52,896 bases of DNA, taken from assembly GCA_028280445.1 (NCBI GenBank), contig JANQLU010000101.1, positions 1 to 52,896 of the forward strand. Reading direction: 5' to 3'. This DNA is from Pirellulaceae bacterium (GTDB lineage Bacteria; Planctomycetota; Planctomycetia; Pirellulales; Pirellulaceae). The first letter of the stretch is position 1; the number at the start of each line of letters is the position of its first letter. Under the pieces are notes generated by a model that saw only the letters and a program-made list of their open reading frames with translations, ran no database searches and was not told where the DNA came from. Positions 32,230-42,050 of this stretch are shown piece by piece. Position numbers and translations under genes: made by a program.

Positions 32230-33606
32230 ATGAATTCCTCGTTAGAACTTTTTGGACAAGACACGATTAACATTCTAGGTCGAACACTATTTCATTTTTG
32301 CTGGCAGGCCTGTTTGATCGGGTTGTCTGTCGCGGCGATCCTGGCCTTGATGAAACGATATTCAGCTCGGGTTCGCTATTTTGTCGTCAGTTGCGGTTTG
32401 CTTTTGATGGCGATTTCACTGGTCGCGACATTTGTTTTTATTGCGAACAGCAACCAAACTCAGGACTTGGCGCAACGGCAAGCAGAAAATACCGAGCCGA
32501 CGGTTGTTCAAGATGATCCGGGAGATCGCTTGCGGGATCTCGCCGAAGACATGCGATCAGAATTTGGTTTGCCCGGCATTATCATTGGGTTCCGGCAGGG
32601 GAAACATCCGCAACACATATTAGTCGCCGGAGTCACAAAAAAAATGGACGGACGACCATTAAAAGCCAATGATCGAATGCACCTGGGCTCTGTATCCAAA
32701 CCACTTACAGCTACTGTTGTCGCCGACCTTGTGGCCGAGGGGCTATTGAAATGGGACACAAAATTATTTGATGTATTTCCTGATGTCCAAAAGAAAGCAC
32801 ATGCCGTTTTTCATGATGTTACCGTCTGGGATTTGTTAACCCATCAGGCAAGATTCACGCCGTTTGCAGAGGATTCGGAAATCGAAAAAGCTCCAGCGTA
32901 TTCTGGAAACGCTACAGAAGACCGACGCCAGTTTCTTCGCTGGGCCGTACAACAACCGCCGCAAGAAAACAGCGAAGATGACCTGCCGTATTCCAACGCA
33001 GGTTACTGTGTCCTTTCATCAATCGTGGAACAGGTTACTGGTAAAACATATGAAGAGGTTGTCCGCAAACGGCTGTTTGACCGCTTGGGTTTGCTACATG
33101 CTGGATTTGGCTGGCCAGCAAAACAGGATCCGGCTGCACCATGGGGACACCGTTTTGTGCAAGATGCATTTGAGCCCCACCCGCCCGACGATGACTATCA
33201 ACTGGGTCCGTTTTTTGCAGCCCCAGGCGATATGCATATGTCGGTAGGCGATTTGCTCCGGTTTGGATCGGCCCATTTAAACGCATTTAAGGATGCCGAA
33301 ACGCCGTATGATCGTTCGGCCATTCGAAAGCTGCACACAACGACAACTGCGTACGCTGGCGGTTGGTACATTCGTCCCTCGGGGCACTATCATACCGGAT
33401 CGGCTGAAACGTTTTTTGCTTTTATTCTCGTATCGCCGGCAAGAGACACCGTAATTGCCGTAGCGACAAACGGATCTAATCCTGACAGCGAATTTAAATT
33501 AGCTGGTAAAATAATCGGCAGAGTTTATCGTGCGTATTCAGTCATGAAACAACGGGACAAAGGCATTCCCATTAACCAGAAAGAATCTGAGACGGATAAG
33601 AAATAA
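32230..33606 (+). CDS. membrane-anchored beta-lactamase-fold protein with M56-like N-terminus
   Basis: A 458-residue fusion. Residues 15-72 are two membrane helices of the type that open BlaR1/MecR1 (M56) sensors (LFHFCWQACLIGLSVAAIL, then YSARVRYFVVSCGLLLM). The M56 metalloprotease part is missing. After a linker the rest is a class C beta-lactamase/PBP-like domain with SxxK at S154-V-S-K157, a YSN motif (DLPYSNAGY), and HTGS near the end. The start at 32230 is chosen because the two helices follow directly. It could be a tethered peptidase or esterase, or a penicillin sensor that lost its protease. The ArsR-like gene is divergent. Confidence 0.8.
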   Translation: MNSSLELFGQDTINILGRTLFHFCWQACLIGLSVAAILALMKRYSARVRYFVVSCGLLLMAISLVATFVFIANSNQTQDLAQRQAENTEPTVVQDDPGDRLRDLAEDMRSEFGLPGIIIGFRQGKHPQHILVAGVTKKMDGRPLKANDRMHLGSVSKPLTATVVADLVAEGLLKWDTKLFDVFPDVQKKAHAVFHDVTVWDLLTHQARFTPFAEDSEIEKAPAYSGNATEDRRQFLRWAVQQPPQENSEDDLPYSNAGYCVLSSIVEQVTGKTYEEVVRKRLFDRLGLLHAGFGWPAKQDPAAPWGHRFVQDAFEPHPPDDDYQLGPFFAAPGDMHMSVGDLLRFGSAHLNAFKDAETPYDRSAIRKLHTTTTAYAGGWYIRPSGHYHTGSAETFFAFILVSPARDTVIAVATNGSNPDSEFKLAGKIIGRVYRAYSVMKQRDKGIPINQKESETDKK

Positions 33607-33853
33607 CTGATTTTGGATGGACGTCATCGGGAAACACGCCTACCACATATGAAATGCGTCGGATCGATCTGCCAAGCCATTTTTCATCAGGATGAATTGG
33701 CGTCGAAGAATGCTGCCCTATTCCGTTCCACAAAACTTCCCAGCATGATGCATTTCAAAAAATGCGGCGCAGGAAATGAGGGCCGACCCTTCTTGATCTA
33801 CATATGATCTTCGCGCGTTCGGCGTTTCACACGCGTTTCACACGGAACGCATG

Positions 33854-34738
33854 CTAATGCGGACAAGGTAACCCAAGTCTTGTAACGAATTCATTCATCA
33901 CTGTCGTCCATTGCCACAGTGCAAAGAAATGGTGCTCGCCTTTGGTTTGGTCCAGAGCTTGGCGTCGTAGGGTCCGGGATGCAAAGGTTTCAACGAATTC
34001 GTGATCGGTAAATGCGGGCGATATATTGAGATTGACGAAAGTGTATTCTTCGATCAGCGGCGGTTTTTGAGTATCCGACTTTTGCCAGCCGTAACCGACA
34101 AAACGAACTGGGATTTGGTATTCTTGATCGATGTAGATTTCCAGTTTACTGAACTGCAGTTTGGTGTTTGCATTCAGACGGATTTCCAATTTTGAACAGC
34201 TGCGTTTGTTGATTTTACAGTTGTTCAAGATTCGGACTTTGCCAGCCATTCGATTTTTGATCTTTTTCATGTAGGCGAGGTAATGCTTGGAGAGGCCGTA
34301 GATGTTTTTTTCGGGAAACGAGTAGCGCAAATTGCAAAGTGATTTTGCATTTGTCGGATCCATCCTTGTCAAACGGATACAACAACCATAGACTTCTCCG
34401 CAGTTAACAAGGATCTTGTCGTCGTGTTTACCTTTTTGAAACAGTACTTCAGTTCCGCGCCACGGCTTCAGGTTGCGGCAATAGATTTGCGTTGAGTTGC
34501 TTCGCACTTTGAGTTTCCAGAAATTCGGTTCCAGAAGTACGCCGTCTTGACTGTGTTCACGGTAGACCAACATGCCGCTGTACTCATCAATTTGCTGCAC
34601 GTTTTCAATCGCTTTGCTTAGCGTTTGAATCGCCGATTCAATTCGCGCCGCTGCCTTTCCATTGTCTTGTCCTATCACGAAAACAGGATGCAACAAGTTC
34701 AGTATCATCGCGATGAGGAGAAAGTTTCTAGTAACCAT
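33854..34738 (-). CDS. exported DUF1571 protein
   Basis: A 294-residue exported protein with signal peptide (FLLIAMILNLLHPVFVIG). It has DUF1571 features common in planctomycetes: YSGMLVYREHSQDGVLLEP near 55-75 (quoted in part: GMLVYREHSQDG), the WRGTEVLFQKGKHDDKILV block, and MDPTNAKSLCNLRYSFPEKNI. The fold is predicted as a lipoprotein-carrier-like beta sheet. Role unknown. It has several Cys residues that could form disulfides. Divergent from the large gene at 34950. Confidence 0.75.
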   Translation of the reverse strand: MVTRNFLLIAMILNLLHPVFVIGQDNGKAAARIESAIQTLSKAIENVQQIDEYSGMLVYREHSQDGVLLEPNFWKLKVRSNSTQIYCRNLKPWRGTEVLFQKGKHDDKILVNCGEVYGCCIRLTRMDPTNAKSLCNLRYSFPEKNIYGLSKHYLAYMKKIKNRMAGKVRILNNCKINKRSCSKLEIRLNANTKLQFSKLEIYIDQEYQIPVRFVGYGWQKSDTQKPPLIEEYTFVNLNISPAFTDHEFVETFASRTLRRQALDQTKGEHHFFALWQWTTVMNEFVTRLGLPCPH

Positions 34739-34949
34739 GTCATCCAGTTTTGTTACAGCTTTTTACAAAATCCGTCGATCATTTCATCGGCGCCCCAAGA
34801 CCTGTAGGATTCGAAATTCCCATTACATTCCGTTTATTCAATCTGCCAGCTTGGATTCGCCCCGTTTTTGGATCACGGAGGCTGATTTAGTCGCGGACCG
34901 GTTGTAAAATATCGAAGTCACCTGGATCGATTGCAAAAGGAAGAATCAA

Positions 34950-37900
34950 ATGGTTTCGAAAACCAACTCAGTGCGTCATTTTGCCACTATCGTTCTCACT
35001 TCATGCTTGTTTTTCCTTTCACCCGTGTTCACGCTGAATGCGCAGCCGATCAAGTACATTCGCGGTGGCGATTCCATCGCATCATGGGCATACGATTCTT
35101 CCTCCGGAAGGTTGTTTTGTCTGGATGCGGAGAACGGAAAGCTTTGTGAAATCTCCGTCAAGACGGGAAAAAAGATCAAACAACACCAACTGGAGATTTT
35201 GCCTGAATCGATAGTTTTGAAAAACGGATTCGCGCTAATCCACGGGAGTGCGAACCGCGGCCATGCAGTCGCCATTTTCAACACCAAGTCGAATACAATT
35301 GTAAAACAACTTTCGTTTGGTGCCATTTACAGCGTGTTCACAACAAATGACACCAATGACTTTGCCTACGTGGTTTCAAACACTGTTGATGGAACCAAGG
35401 TCAATCAAATCGATTTCCGTAAAGGAAAGAAAACGAAGGAGTTGACCCTGCGGAAAGAAATCGATCGGGCGATGAAAACAAATTATGTGAGCAGGATGCT
35501 TCCCGGCATGGTTCGAATCAATGAGTATTTTGTCCAGTTGGATGAACGAGCTATGCGATTCAAGAAAGTGTTCCACACCGTCAGAAATCGGCAGACTGAC
35601 TATCGCGAACTGAGACGGGCAATTGGCAAGCGGTATGTTGAATCGGAAAAGGGCATATTGGATGCAGACCTCAAAAAGGTCTGGGGAAAGGATGAGGTTG
35701 TTCTGTGTCGCATGCACCCGAAGCTCGATTTGTTGGCAGCCATCACGATGGATGCAAACAATGAAGCGCCGCTTGAGCTGAGTTTCACACGATTTTCAGA
35801 CAGGAAAGAGTTGGTCTCATTGAAATTGAAGCCCAAGCTTTCTGAGCTGGGCAGGGCCACTTCATCGGCAACCCCGACCCTGTTTGAATTTGACGATGAA
35901 AGATCCCTGTTGGTTGTGGGACAAGGTAATTATTCATATTTCGTCGACACATCAGCGATTGTTGCAAAAGCCACGCCCCGGCTGATCATCAATCTGCAAC
36001 GCAACTATTTTGGCATGGCAAATCGGAAACTTGCCATCCCAATCAAAACTTTGTCTCGTTCATCTGCGGCAAGTCCGAGCTACAAACTGGAAAAGGCGCC
36101 TGACGGATTCAAACTTGAAAATGAAACTCTCGTCTGGAATCCCACGGGCAAACAGATAGGAAAACATCAGATCAAGCTGGTGGCAACGGATGGAAAGATA
36201 TTGGATCAGATGGATTTGACAGTTTCCATTCTGGCGGAGCACGTCAGCTTCGATGGAATGCCTGCGGTAGGTTTCACACGTTTTGGTGATCAGTGGATGG
36301 CTGTTTGGTGTTCCAAAAATCGGAGTCGCGGGCGCTCGATCACCGAGGTCCCATCGAAAACCGATTGCATTTTTGTCGTGGATCTTGCCAAACGACAAAT
36401 TGTTTCAGAAATTCGCCCCAAAGAATCCGTTGAAAAAGTTTGGATTGACCGGGAGCACGTCTATTTCATTTCAAACGCCAAAACTACCCTTTATCGGTAT
36501 CCAATCGCTGACACAAAAAAACTGCAAAGTGTTTTCCTGCGTGGTCAATTGACTGGTCTGGAGGTTCACTTGAAAAATTATGTCTTTGCCAACGTGAGGA
36601 CGCGCGAAATAAATCGTGTTCTTGCGATTGCCCGTGACGATTTCAAATTGAAACCTATGACGGGACACGGGATATCAATCGATGCCTCCGACGACGAGCT
36701 GCAGCCAAAGTTTTGCCAGGGTAACCTGATACAGGTCGCCGGTCGACTGATCGATCAAAAAGCGGCAAGGGTTCATTGCATGCTTGAGGTAGGACCCCTG
36801 CCAGAGTTGATTATGAATAAGAACCGTGAGGGAAGACAGACGCATGGTTTCTCATTGCGCGATTCGGCTGAAATGACAGTGGTTGGAAAAGTCTGGGGAA
36901 GGGAATTGGTTAACCACCAATTCCTGGACGGAGAGCAGACACTTGTCAAAAACATCAGATCACTCATTGCCACGATTTCAAATCGTTATCCTGTCGGCGT
37001 CAAGCTCGCGTTGAAACGTATGGATAACTCGGGCGAAATGCAACCAGAGCTCCAGTATTTTGAACTTCAGGAAGGCCGTGTCGTAAAGAAAACACCAGTG
37101 GAGACCTTGGCTTCCGCAGAAAGTACGGGCTTTTATGGGATCGACCTTGTGGGTGATCAGGCAGTCGTCATTATTGGTGATCACCTTTACTTCAGTCTGA
37201 TTGAACCGGAACTGAGAAAACTGAAAGAACCTTTGTGGATTCATCCTCCACGAGTTCCCCCAATGGAGCTTGGGGAGAAAGAATCGTATTTCCAGGTCAA
37301 GACAAATCGCCAGGGTGATGATGTGCAATTCAAGCTCAAGGATACGGTTGAAGGGATTACGATAGATCCAAAATCGGGAATCGTGACAATTGATGGTGCG
37401 AAACTAATTCAAAAAAAATTCCATGACTTGCGCAGCCGTGTCCGAGCTAGTAATCCGGATGCGAGGCAAAAACAGATTGACGAGTTGAAAAACGCAGGTC
37501 ATTTCGGAGTGTCGGATGCCAAGGAATTTGAAAACTTGACAGGGTTCCCGCTGAAAAAAGGCTTCCGTGGTTTCAGCCTGCAAACACAGATTTCAGCGGT
37601 TGATGGTACTGGACAGGTAGACAGTTGGCACATCGCTATTCCCGTCCTCGTCAAATCAGAATTCATCGATCGCTACATTCAATTGGCAAAATCCAGAGGC
37701 GGAGTAATCGGTCCTGAGGTGATCCTGCCGCAATCGCTGGCGATGGATAAGCCACGTAAAGATTTGAACATCGAATGCCCCAAAGAGATCCGAGAAGAGT
37801 TTCTTCGATTCAAAAATTCAAAGGCAAATGCCTACAAAACAATGACCGATACAATCAAAAAACAAACAGCCGAATTCAAGAAGACGGTTCAACAGGAGTT

Positions 37901-38285
37901 TGCGCAGTTTGAAAAATCTGCAGCGACAAAACAACAAAAAGCAGCTGTGGCTAGCGAACTCGACAAAGCGGTTGCAATTCGAAATTTTGTTGAGAAAACG
38001 AAATCAACCTTGTTCGAAATGCCAGGCTCCAAAGCAACACACCCAATGGTCGGAAAATGGAAATTCCCAAGTGGTCAAATTTGCGATTTTACCGACGATG
38101 GCTGGGTAATTTTGCGTGGAAAGAAGATTGCGATTTGGAAACAAATTGACAGTCACAATTTTTGGGTCGTATATGTCCATAATTCGTACCGTGGTGCAAT
38201 CGACAAAGTTGTCAAGCAAGGATCGAGTTACAAGATAACGATTAAAAGTGGGCGCACGCATAAATTCGAAAAAGTCAGTAAATGA
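34950..38285 (+). CDS. large exported protein, beta-propeller-like and Ig/cadherin-like
   Basis: 1111 residues. A signal peptide (residues about 9-32, FATIVLTSCLFFLSPVFTLNAQ) leads into a YVTN/WD-like repeat region (WAYDSSSGRLFCLDAENGKLCEIS, in part SSGRLFCLDAENGKL). Near 370-430 is a putative Ig or cadherin-type module (LENETLVWNPTGKQIGKHQI). A second similar module sits near 790-815 (VQFKLKDTVEGITIDPKSG). A helical part follows near 945-1030, and the C-terminal 80 residues form a compact beta domain (MVGKWKFPSGQICDFTDDGW). It looks like a planctomycete surface or periplasmic scaffold. No catalytic motif is seen. Confidence 0.75.
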   Translation: MVSKTNSVRHFATIVLTSCLFFLSPVFTLNAQPIKYIRGGDSIASWAYDSSSGRLFCLDAENGKLCEISVKTGKKIKQHQLEILPESIVLKNGFALIHGSANRGHAVAIFNTKSNTIVKQLSFGAIYSVFTTNDTNDFAYVVSNTVDGTKVNQIDFRKGKKTKELTLRKEIDRAMKTNYVSRMLPGMVRINEYFVQLDERAMRFKKVFHTVRNRQTDYRELRRAIGKRYVESEKGILDADLKKVWGKDEVVLCRMHPKLDLLAAITMDANNEAPLELSFTRFSDRKELVSLKLKPKLSELGRATSSATPTLFEFDDERSLLVVGQGNYSYFVDTSAIVAKATPRLIINLQRNYFGMANRKLAIPIKTLSRSSAASPSYKLEKAPDGFKLENETLVWNPTGKQIGKHQIKLVATDGKILDQMDLTVSILAEHVSFDGMPAVGFTRFGDQWMAVWCSKNRSRGRSITEVPSKTDCIFVVDLAKRQIVSEIRPKESVEKVWIDREHVYFISNAKTTLYRYPIADTKKLQSVFLRGQLTGLEVHLKNYVFANVRTREINRVLAIARDDFKLKPMTGHGISIDASDDELQPKFCQGNLIQVAGRLIDQKAARVHCMLEVGPLPELIMNKNREGRQTHGFSLRDSAEMTVVGKVWGRELVNHQFLDGEQTLVKNIRSLIATISNRYPVGVKLALKRMDNSGEMQPELQYFELQEGRVVKKTPVETLASAESTGFYGIDLVGDQAVVIIGDHLYFSLIEPELRKLKEPLWIHPPRVPPMELGEKESYFQVKTNRQGDDVQFKLKDTVEGITIDPKSGIVTIDGAKLIQKKFHDLRSRVRASNPDARQKQIDELKNAGHFGVSDAKEFENLTGFPLKKGFRGFSLQTQISAVDGTGQVDSWHIAIPVLVKSEFIDRYIQLAKSRGGVIGPEVILPQSLAMDKPRKDLNIECPKEIREEFLRFKNSKANAYKTMTDTIKKQTAEFKKTVQQEFAQFEKSAATKQQKAAVASELDKAVAIRNFVEKTKSTLFEMPGSKATHPMVGKWKFPSGQICDFTDDGWVILRGKKIAIWKQIDSHNFWVVYVHNSYRGAIDKVVKQGSSYKITIKSGRTHKFEKVSK

Positions 38286-38554
38286 GTTTTGCTCAGTTCC
38301 ACAATGATCGCCTGCCGTAACACTTGCTGAGAATTGGGGGCTTTGGCGGTGCCGCCATGCTTGTAGAAGGCCAGGCTCGGTCATTGTTTTCTGATCCAAC
38401 AAACAAATTTTTAAACTGGTTGTCGTTGGCCCTTCGGATCTGTTCTTCAACAAGGACTTGCTAATCTTGGTGCGAACAACATCACTGATTGATATGTCAA
38501 TGATGTTAACAAGTATGGCCACCAAAAAACCAAACGGAATAACAACAAAGCCGC
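38286..38554. other. convergent spacer, no gene seen
   Basis: Between two convergent genes. A minus-strand frame containing EPGLLQAWRHRQSPQFS could be a gene fragment but has no start, signal or context. Confidence 0.3.
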
Positions 38555-39673
38555 TTATTCTGATGACTGGACGATGCAGTAACTGTCAAACACCATTTGT
38601 GCTTCGCTCATCCGCAAAATACGAAAGTTCTTTACAACCAGACGTAACATAATCTCATTGAACACAACCGAAATGACCAAGCCAAGGAACACCATCCCAA
38701 AGTAGATTGGAGTGTGCGGCAATGCCCATACTATCTTCGTAGAAAAAAAATTGAAAAGCACGAAACACCCAAGAAACAGGGATAGTATAAGTGCTCCAAT
38801 CACTGAGGCACGCAATGCAAACCAGAGTCCAAAATAGAAACCTACCATCATTCGTGTCAATGCTTCGGCTTCGGAAATCGCAGAGGCCAATCGTTCGGAC
38901 TTCCGGCGCACAACCAGCTTGCATCGGTTAAACGGCTCCTTACTATTGTCACCCGCTGCGACCTTACCGCACATCGTTGCAATCACGATTTCCCAAAGTT
39001 TGTCCACAAACTCCTTTCGCTGCGACGAGGTTGACCACAAAATAGACTTGTAGGTTAGCCAGAGTGGGTAAGGAAACGTGTCGGTCATCCAGAGCCATTG
39101 CATAACAAATTTTTGGTTCGGTCTTTCGTGTAGAGCAGCTACGGCTTTCGATGTGATGGACGGCATTCCACGTTTTGGAGTCAATATGAGATTACCGGCA
39201 GCGAGATACCGCACTACATTGTGAAATTTCTTTGGCAGATTCGCATATGCTTCAATACTGGTGTCCAAGCCAAGCGTTGCAACATCGACGTCATCCCAAT
39301 TGATGGCGTCGGGACCAAAAGGTCTAAGCCACCACAATATCCTAGGCTTGGGTCTCAGTGCTTTCTTCCATTCTTTTTTTAATTCTCGGCGAAGGCGGTA
39401 ATGAACGGAAATTTTGTCGACTTTGTCGACTGATGGTAGACGTAGAACAACTCCAACGAAATACCCATGTACAACAAAGATGATAAAGCCAATGCTAAGG
39501 ATGATTGGATTGGCTTCAAACGCGGATAGTGCAATCGATTCAATCGAGTTTGGGAAAAAGCACCAAAAGAGCAGCAATGTAAATACGAGGAAGTAAAGGG
39601 AAGTGTATCCGCCCGGTGCCAAGTGGGCCATAAAGTGTCGAAAATCAAACCGAGGCGGGTAGTACATGAGCAC
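38555..39673 (-). CDS. hypothetical membrane protein
   Basis: A 372-residue protein of no recognised family. Two helices lie at about 24-45 and 54-78 (SLYFLVFTLLLFWCFFP, then IILSIGFIIFVVHGYFVG). A cytoplasmic domain of about 200 residues carries many Arg/Lys and Trp residues. Two more helices lie near 290-345 (ASVIGALILSLFLGCFVLF, then IYFGMVFLGLVISVVF). The cytoplasmic middle has no visible catalytic motif. It stands alone, with degenerate DNA upstream. Confidence 0.65.
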   Translation of the reverse strand: MLMYYPPRFDFRHFMAHLAPGGYTSLYFLVFTLLLFWCFFPNSIESIALSAFEANPIILSIGFIIFVVHGYFVGVVLRLPSVDKVDKISVHYRLRRELKKEWKKALRPKPRILWWLRPFGPDAINWDDVDVATLGLDTSIEAYANLPKKFHNVVRYLAAGNLILTPKRGMPSITSKAVAALHERPNQKFVMQWLWMTDTFPYPLWLTYKSILWSTSSQRKEFVDKLWEIVIATMCGKVAAGDNSKEPFNRCKLVVRRKSERLASAISEAEALTRMMVGFYFGLWFALRASVIGALILSLFLGCFVLFNFFSTKIVWALPHTPIYFGMVFLGLVISVVFNEIMLRLVVKNFRILRMSEAQMVFDSYCIVQSSE

Positions 39674-40336
39674 CGTAATATTATTCGTGTAGAACCATTG
39701 GGGCCGCTTTTATTTGCCTGTCTATCCAAATTGATAACATTGTTTGCCACGCTTATGTAGACAACTTAAGTGATTGCGTAAGTCTCTTAATCTTCAATGT
39801 CAAACCACTAGCATAAGTAGTATTCTAGTTTGAATAATGACATCGACTGGGGAATGCTTGGGGAACTGTTAGTCTCACCACTTCGCCCAACGATGCATAT
39901 GTTGATGACCATTTCGGCACACTAAATCAGGTAACTGAGCACGATCGGTGGTCCGCTCTTTCTTTACCTTTGTATGATCTTCGTGCATCGATTAATCACG
40001 GTAACGGTTGAGGTGGTGATGCCGATTCAGGCTAACTCCCGTGGTGACGAATGCATCACCACACCACGAGACACCGATGAAGGTTCTTCCGCCATCTCCG
40101 AGTCTGAACGGTCGCAGGTAGAAGGTGTTGTACGGACTGACTGAGAAAGAGTTCTGTCAATTCTACAGGCGTCGCTTTTACTCAGATTTTTCAGAGCAGC
40201 GAGGCATTAGAGAAATTGCGAACGATGGCCGTGGTTCCCTCGTGTTGCCCATCTGTTTGACGGATTGTATCTCAATAACGCCGCAAAGGCAGTGGAATCA
40301 GGATTGCTCAGGAGAGAAGGTATATTCGATCTGGGT
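39674..40336. other. spacer with gene fragment, apparently decayed
   Basis: On the minus strand a stop-bounded stretch near 39994-40150 reads YNTFYLRPFRLGDGGRTF and then IGVSWCGDAFVTTGVSLN, which looks like the end of a real protein. It is cut off by stops on both sides. I cannot name the family. The rest is non-coding. Confidence 0.35.
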
Positions 40337-41389
40337 TCAAGTATGTTTCGCCTGATCAAAACCAGTAAGGACGTTCGTGACGGCAGTGCCCACTTCTTCA
40401 TAGTAGCCGCCTTCCATGACAAACAGAGTGGGGAGGTTCATTTGTGCCAATAGACTCCCCATTTCGTTAAATTCATGCATAGCAATGCAGAAATCAGAAA
40501 TATCGTCGTCCTCATACGTATCGACACCGAGGGAAATTACGAGAACTTCAGGACGATAGGTTTCGATGATGTTGAGGGCATCCAGCAGCGAAGTTCGGTA
40601 TTGCTCCCAATCTGTATTCAGCGGGAGTGGATAGTTAACATTGAAGCCTTTGCCAACGCCTTCCCCCGTTTCATCTCTGTAACCAAGGAAGTACGGATAG
40701 GCTTCGGCGGGATCGCCATGCAACGAAATGAACAACACATCGTTTCGATGGTAGAAGATTTGCTGTGTGCCATTGCCGTGGTGATAATCAACATCCAGGA
40801 TTGCTACTCGTTTTGCACCGGACTGGAGAAAGGCTTCCGCCGCTATGGCCGCGTTATTGCAGAAGCAGTACCCACCGAAGAAATCTGAACCAGCGTGGTG
40901 TCCTGGTGGACGAGTGAGGGCAAAGGATGCTATTGTTCCTGATTGTATAAATTGCTGTGCAGTCAAGACGGTACGGACGGCCGCAATTATTGCCTGCCAA
41001 GTCCCCGCTGTGATGGGAGTGGCTGCATCGAAGGAATAGTATCCAAGTTTGCCATAGATGTTCTTGGGCTCAATCTGCCGAAGACCACGGCAACTCCAAA
41101 CGTGGGGCATCGCGTCGATTTTTTCTTCTATTTCCTCTCGTATTAGAACACGTTGCCATTGCTCATAAACAGTCTGTAGAAAGCTAAGGTAGCGTGGTTG
41201 GTGAATGCGGTAGAGGGCACTAAGGTCTACCTGCCGTTTTGGTTCATCTACTTTCCAACCTAACTCCCGAATGTTCTGAATGATGAGTTCTGCTCGCCTA
41301 GGACATTCAAAGCACTCTTCCATTTTACCGCGATGGAATTCTTCTTTACCGTTATGCAGGCGATGGTCTTCAGTGTAAATGGTAAACAT
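40337..41389 (-). CDS. histone deacetylase/acetylpolyamine amidohydrolase-family enzyme
   Basis: A 350-residue zinc deacetylase of the arginase-deacetylase fold. The catalytic blocks are complete: LTRPPGHHAGSDFFGG (His pair), FCNNAAIAAE, ILDVDYHHGNGTQ (zinc ligands Asp and His), SLGVDTYEDD (third ligand), and FVMEGGYY at the end. SFDAATPITAGTWQA near 120 matches bacterial acetylpolyamine amidohydrolases, so polyamines or small amides are likelier substrates than histones. It lies alone between two stretches of decayed sequence, suggesting acquisition or loss of neighbours. Confidence 0.88.
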   Translation of the reverse strand: MFTIYTEDHRLHNGKEEFHRGKMEECFECPRRAELIIQNIRELGWKVDEPKRQVDLSALYRIHQPRYLSFLQTVYEQWQRVLIREEIEEKIDAMPHVWSCRGLRQIEPKNIYGKLGYYSFDAATPITAGTWQAIIAAVRTVLTAQQFIQSGTIASFALTRPPGHHAGSDFFGGYCFCNNAAIAAEAFLQSGAKRVAILDVDYHHGNGTQQIFYHRNDVLFISLHGDPAEAYPYFLGYRDETGEGVGKGFNVNYPLPLNTDWEQYRTSLLDALNIIETYRPEVLVISLGVDTYEDDDISDFCIAMHEFNEMGSLLAQMNLPTLFVMEGGYYEEVGTAVTNVLTGFDQAKHT

Positions 41390-42050
41390 GGCTCAATGGC
41401 CCCTTTACACGCTTTTGTGGTTGAGCAGATTTTGTAACATGCGAAAGACATCGTCACTCCTTGTTCACCGTGTATCTATTTTGTTGCTGAGCATCAAGCG
41501 TTAGTACAAAGGTAAGAACGCTCACAAGGAGTCTTCTGCTCGTCAAGATAAACGGGGTCTACAAAAATCTTCCACTACATAGCAGTCAGTTGCAAGGAAA
41601 CCTTCCCCAAGTTTCCCCACGACTTTAGACAGTGCATGACCAGAATGGCCCGTGATCAGACGGACCATCTTCGGCTGCTCGCAAGCTTGGGCAACTCGTT
41701 AAACACAAGCGGCTTGGCCCCCAACCGCTTCAACATGTGCTGGCGCTGTAGCTGTCTCCGTCAGGAAAAACAGTCATTGTGTTAGGGGCAAGCGATCAGT
41801 CCCGAACATCTAATACCGCACAAGAAAACGTCAGTTTTTCCAGTGTTTTTGCATTATATCCGTCTCAGAATTATCTGCAATTCTCTGCGATAGAATCACA
41901 GTTTCCCTAACTGAAAGCATGGTAACTAGAAGTGTATTGACGAAGCGTTCATGAATATGCAATTCAGAAAGGCACGTTCGTCGCGCCCAACAAGATTATC
42001 TGCACGTTTGAAAGATATGTTGCAGCAATGGAAAGTGGCAAGATTTGTTT
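41390..42050. other. spacer with degraded coding fragments
   Basis: Minus-strand fragments such as QRQHMLKRLGAKPLVFNELP, then in another frame MVRLITGHSGHALSKVVGKL, lie next to each other near 41570-41760 and look like a gene broken by frameshifts. No family was recognised and no intact gene is present. Confidence 0.35.

Noticed and set aside
32230..33606. Complete BlaR1-type sensor
   Set aside because: Only the first two membrane helices are present; the M56 HExxH protease part is absent.
33607..33807. 64-codon frame after the beta-lactamase-fold gene
   Set aside because: No ribosome-binding site and a composition typical of non-coding DNA.
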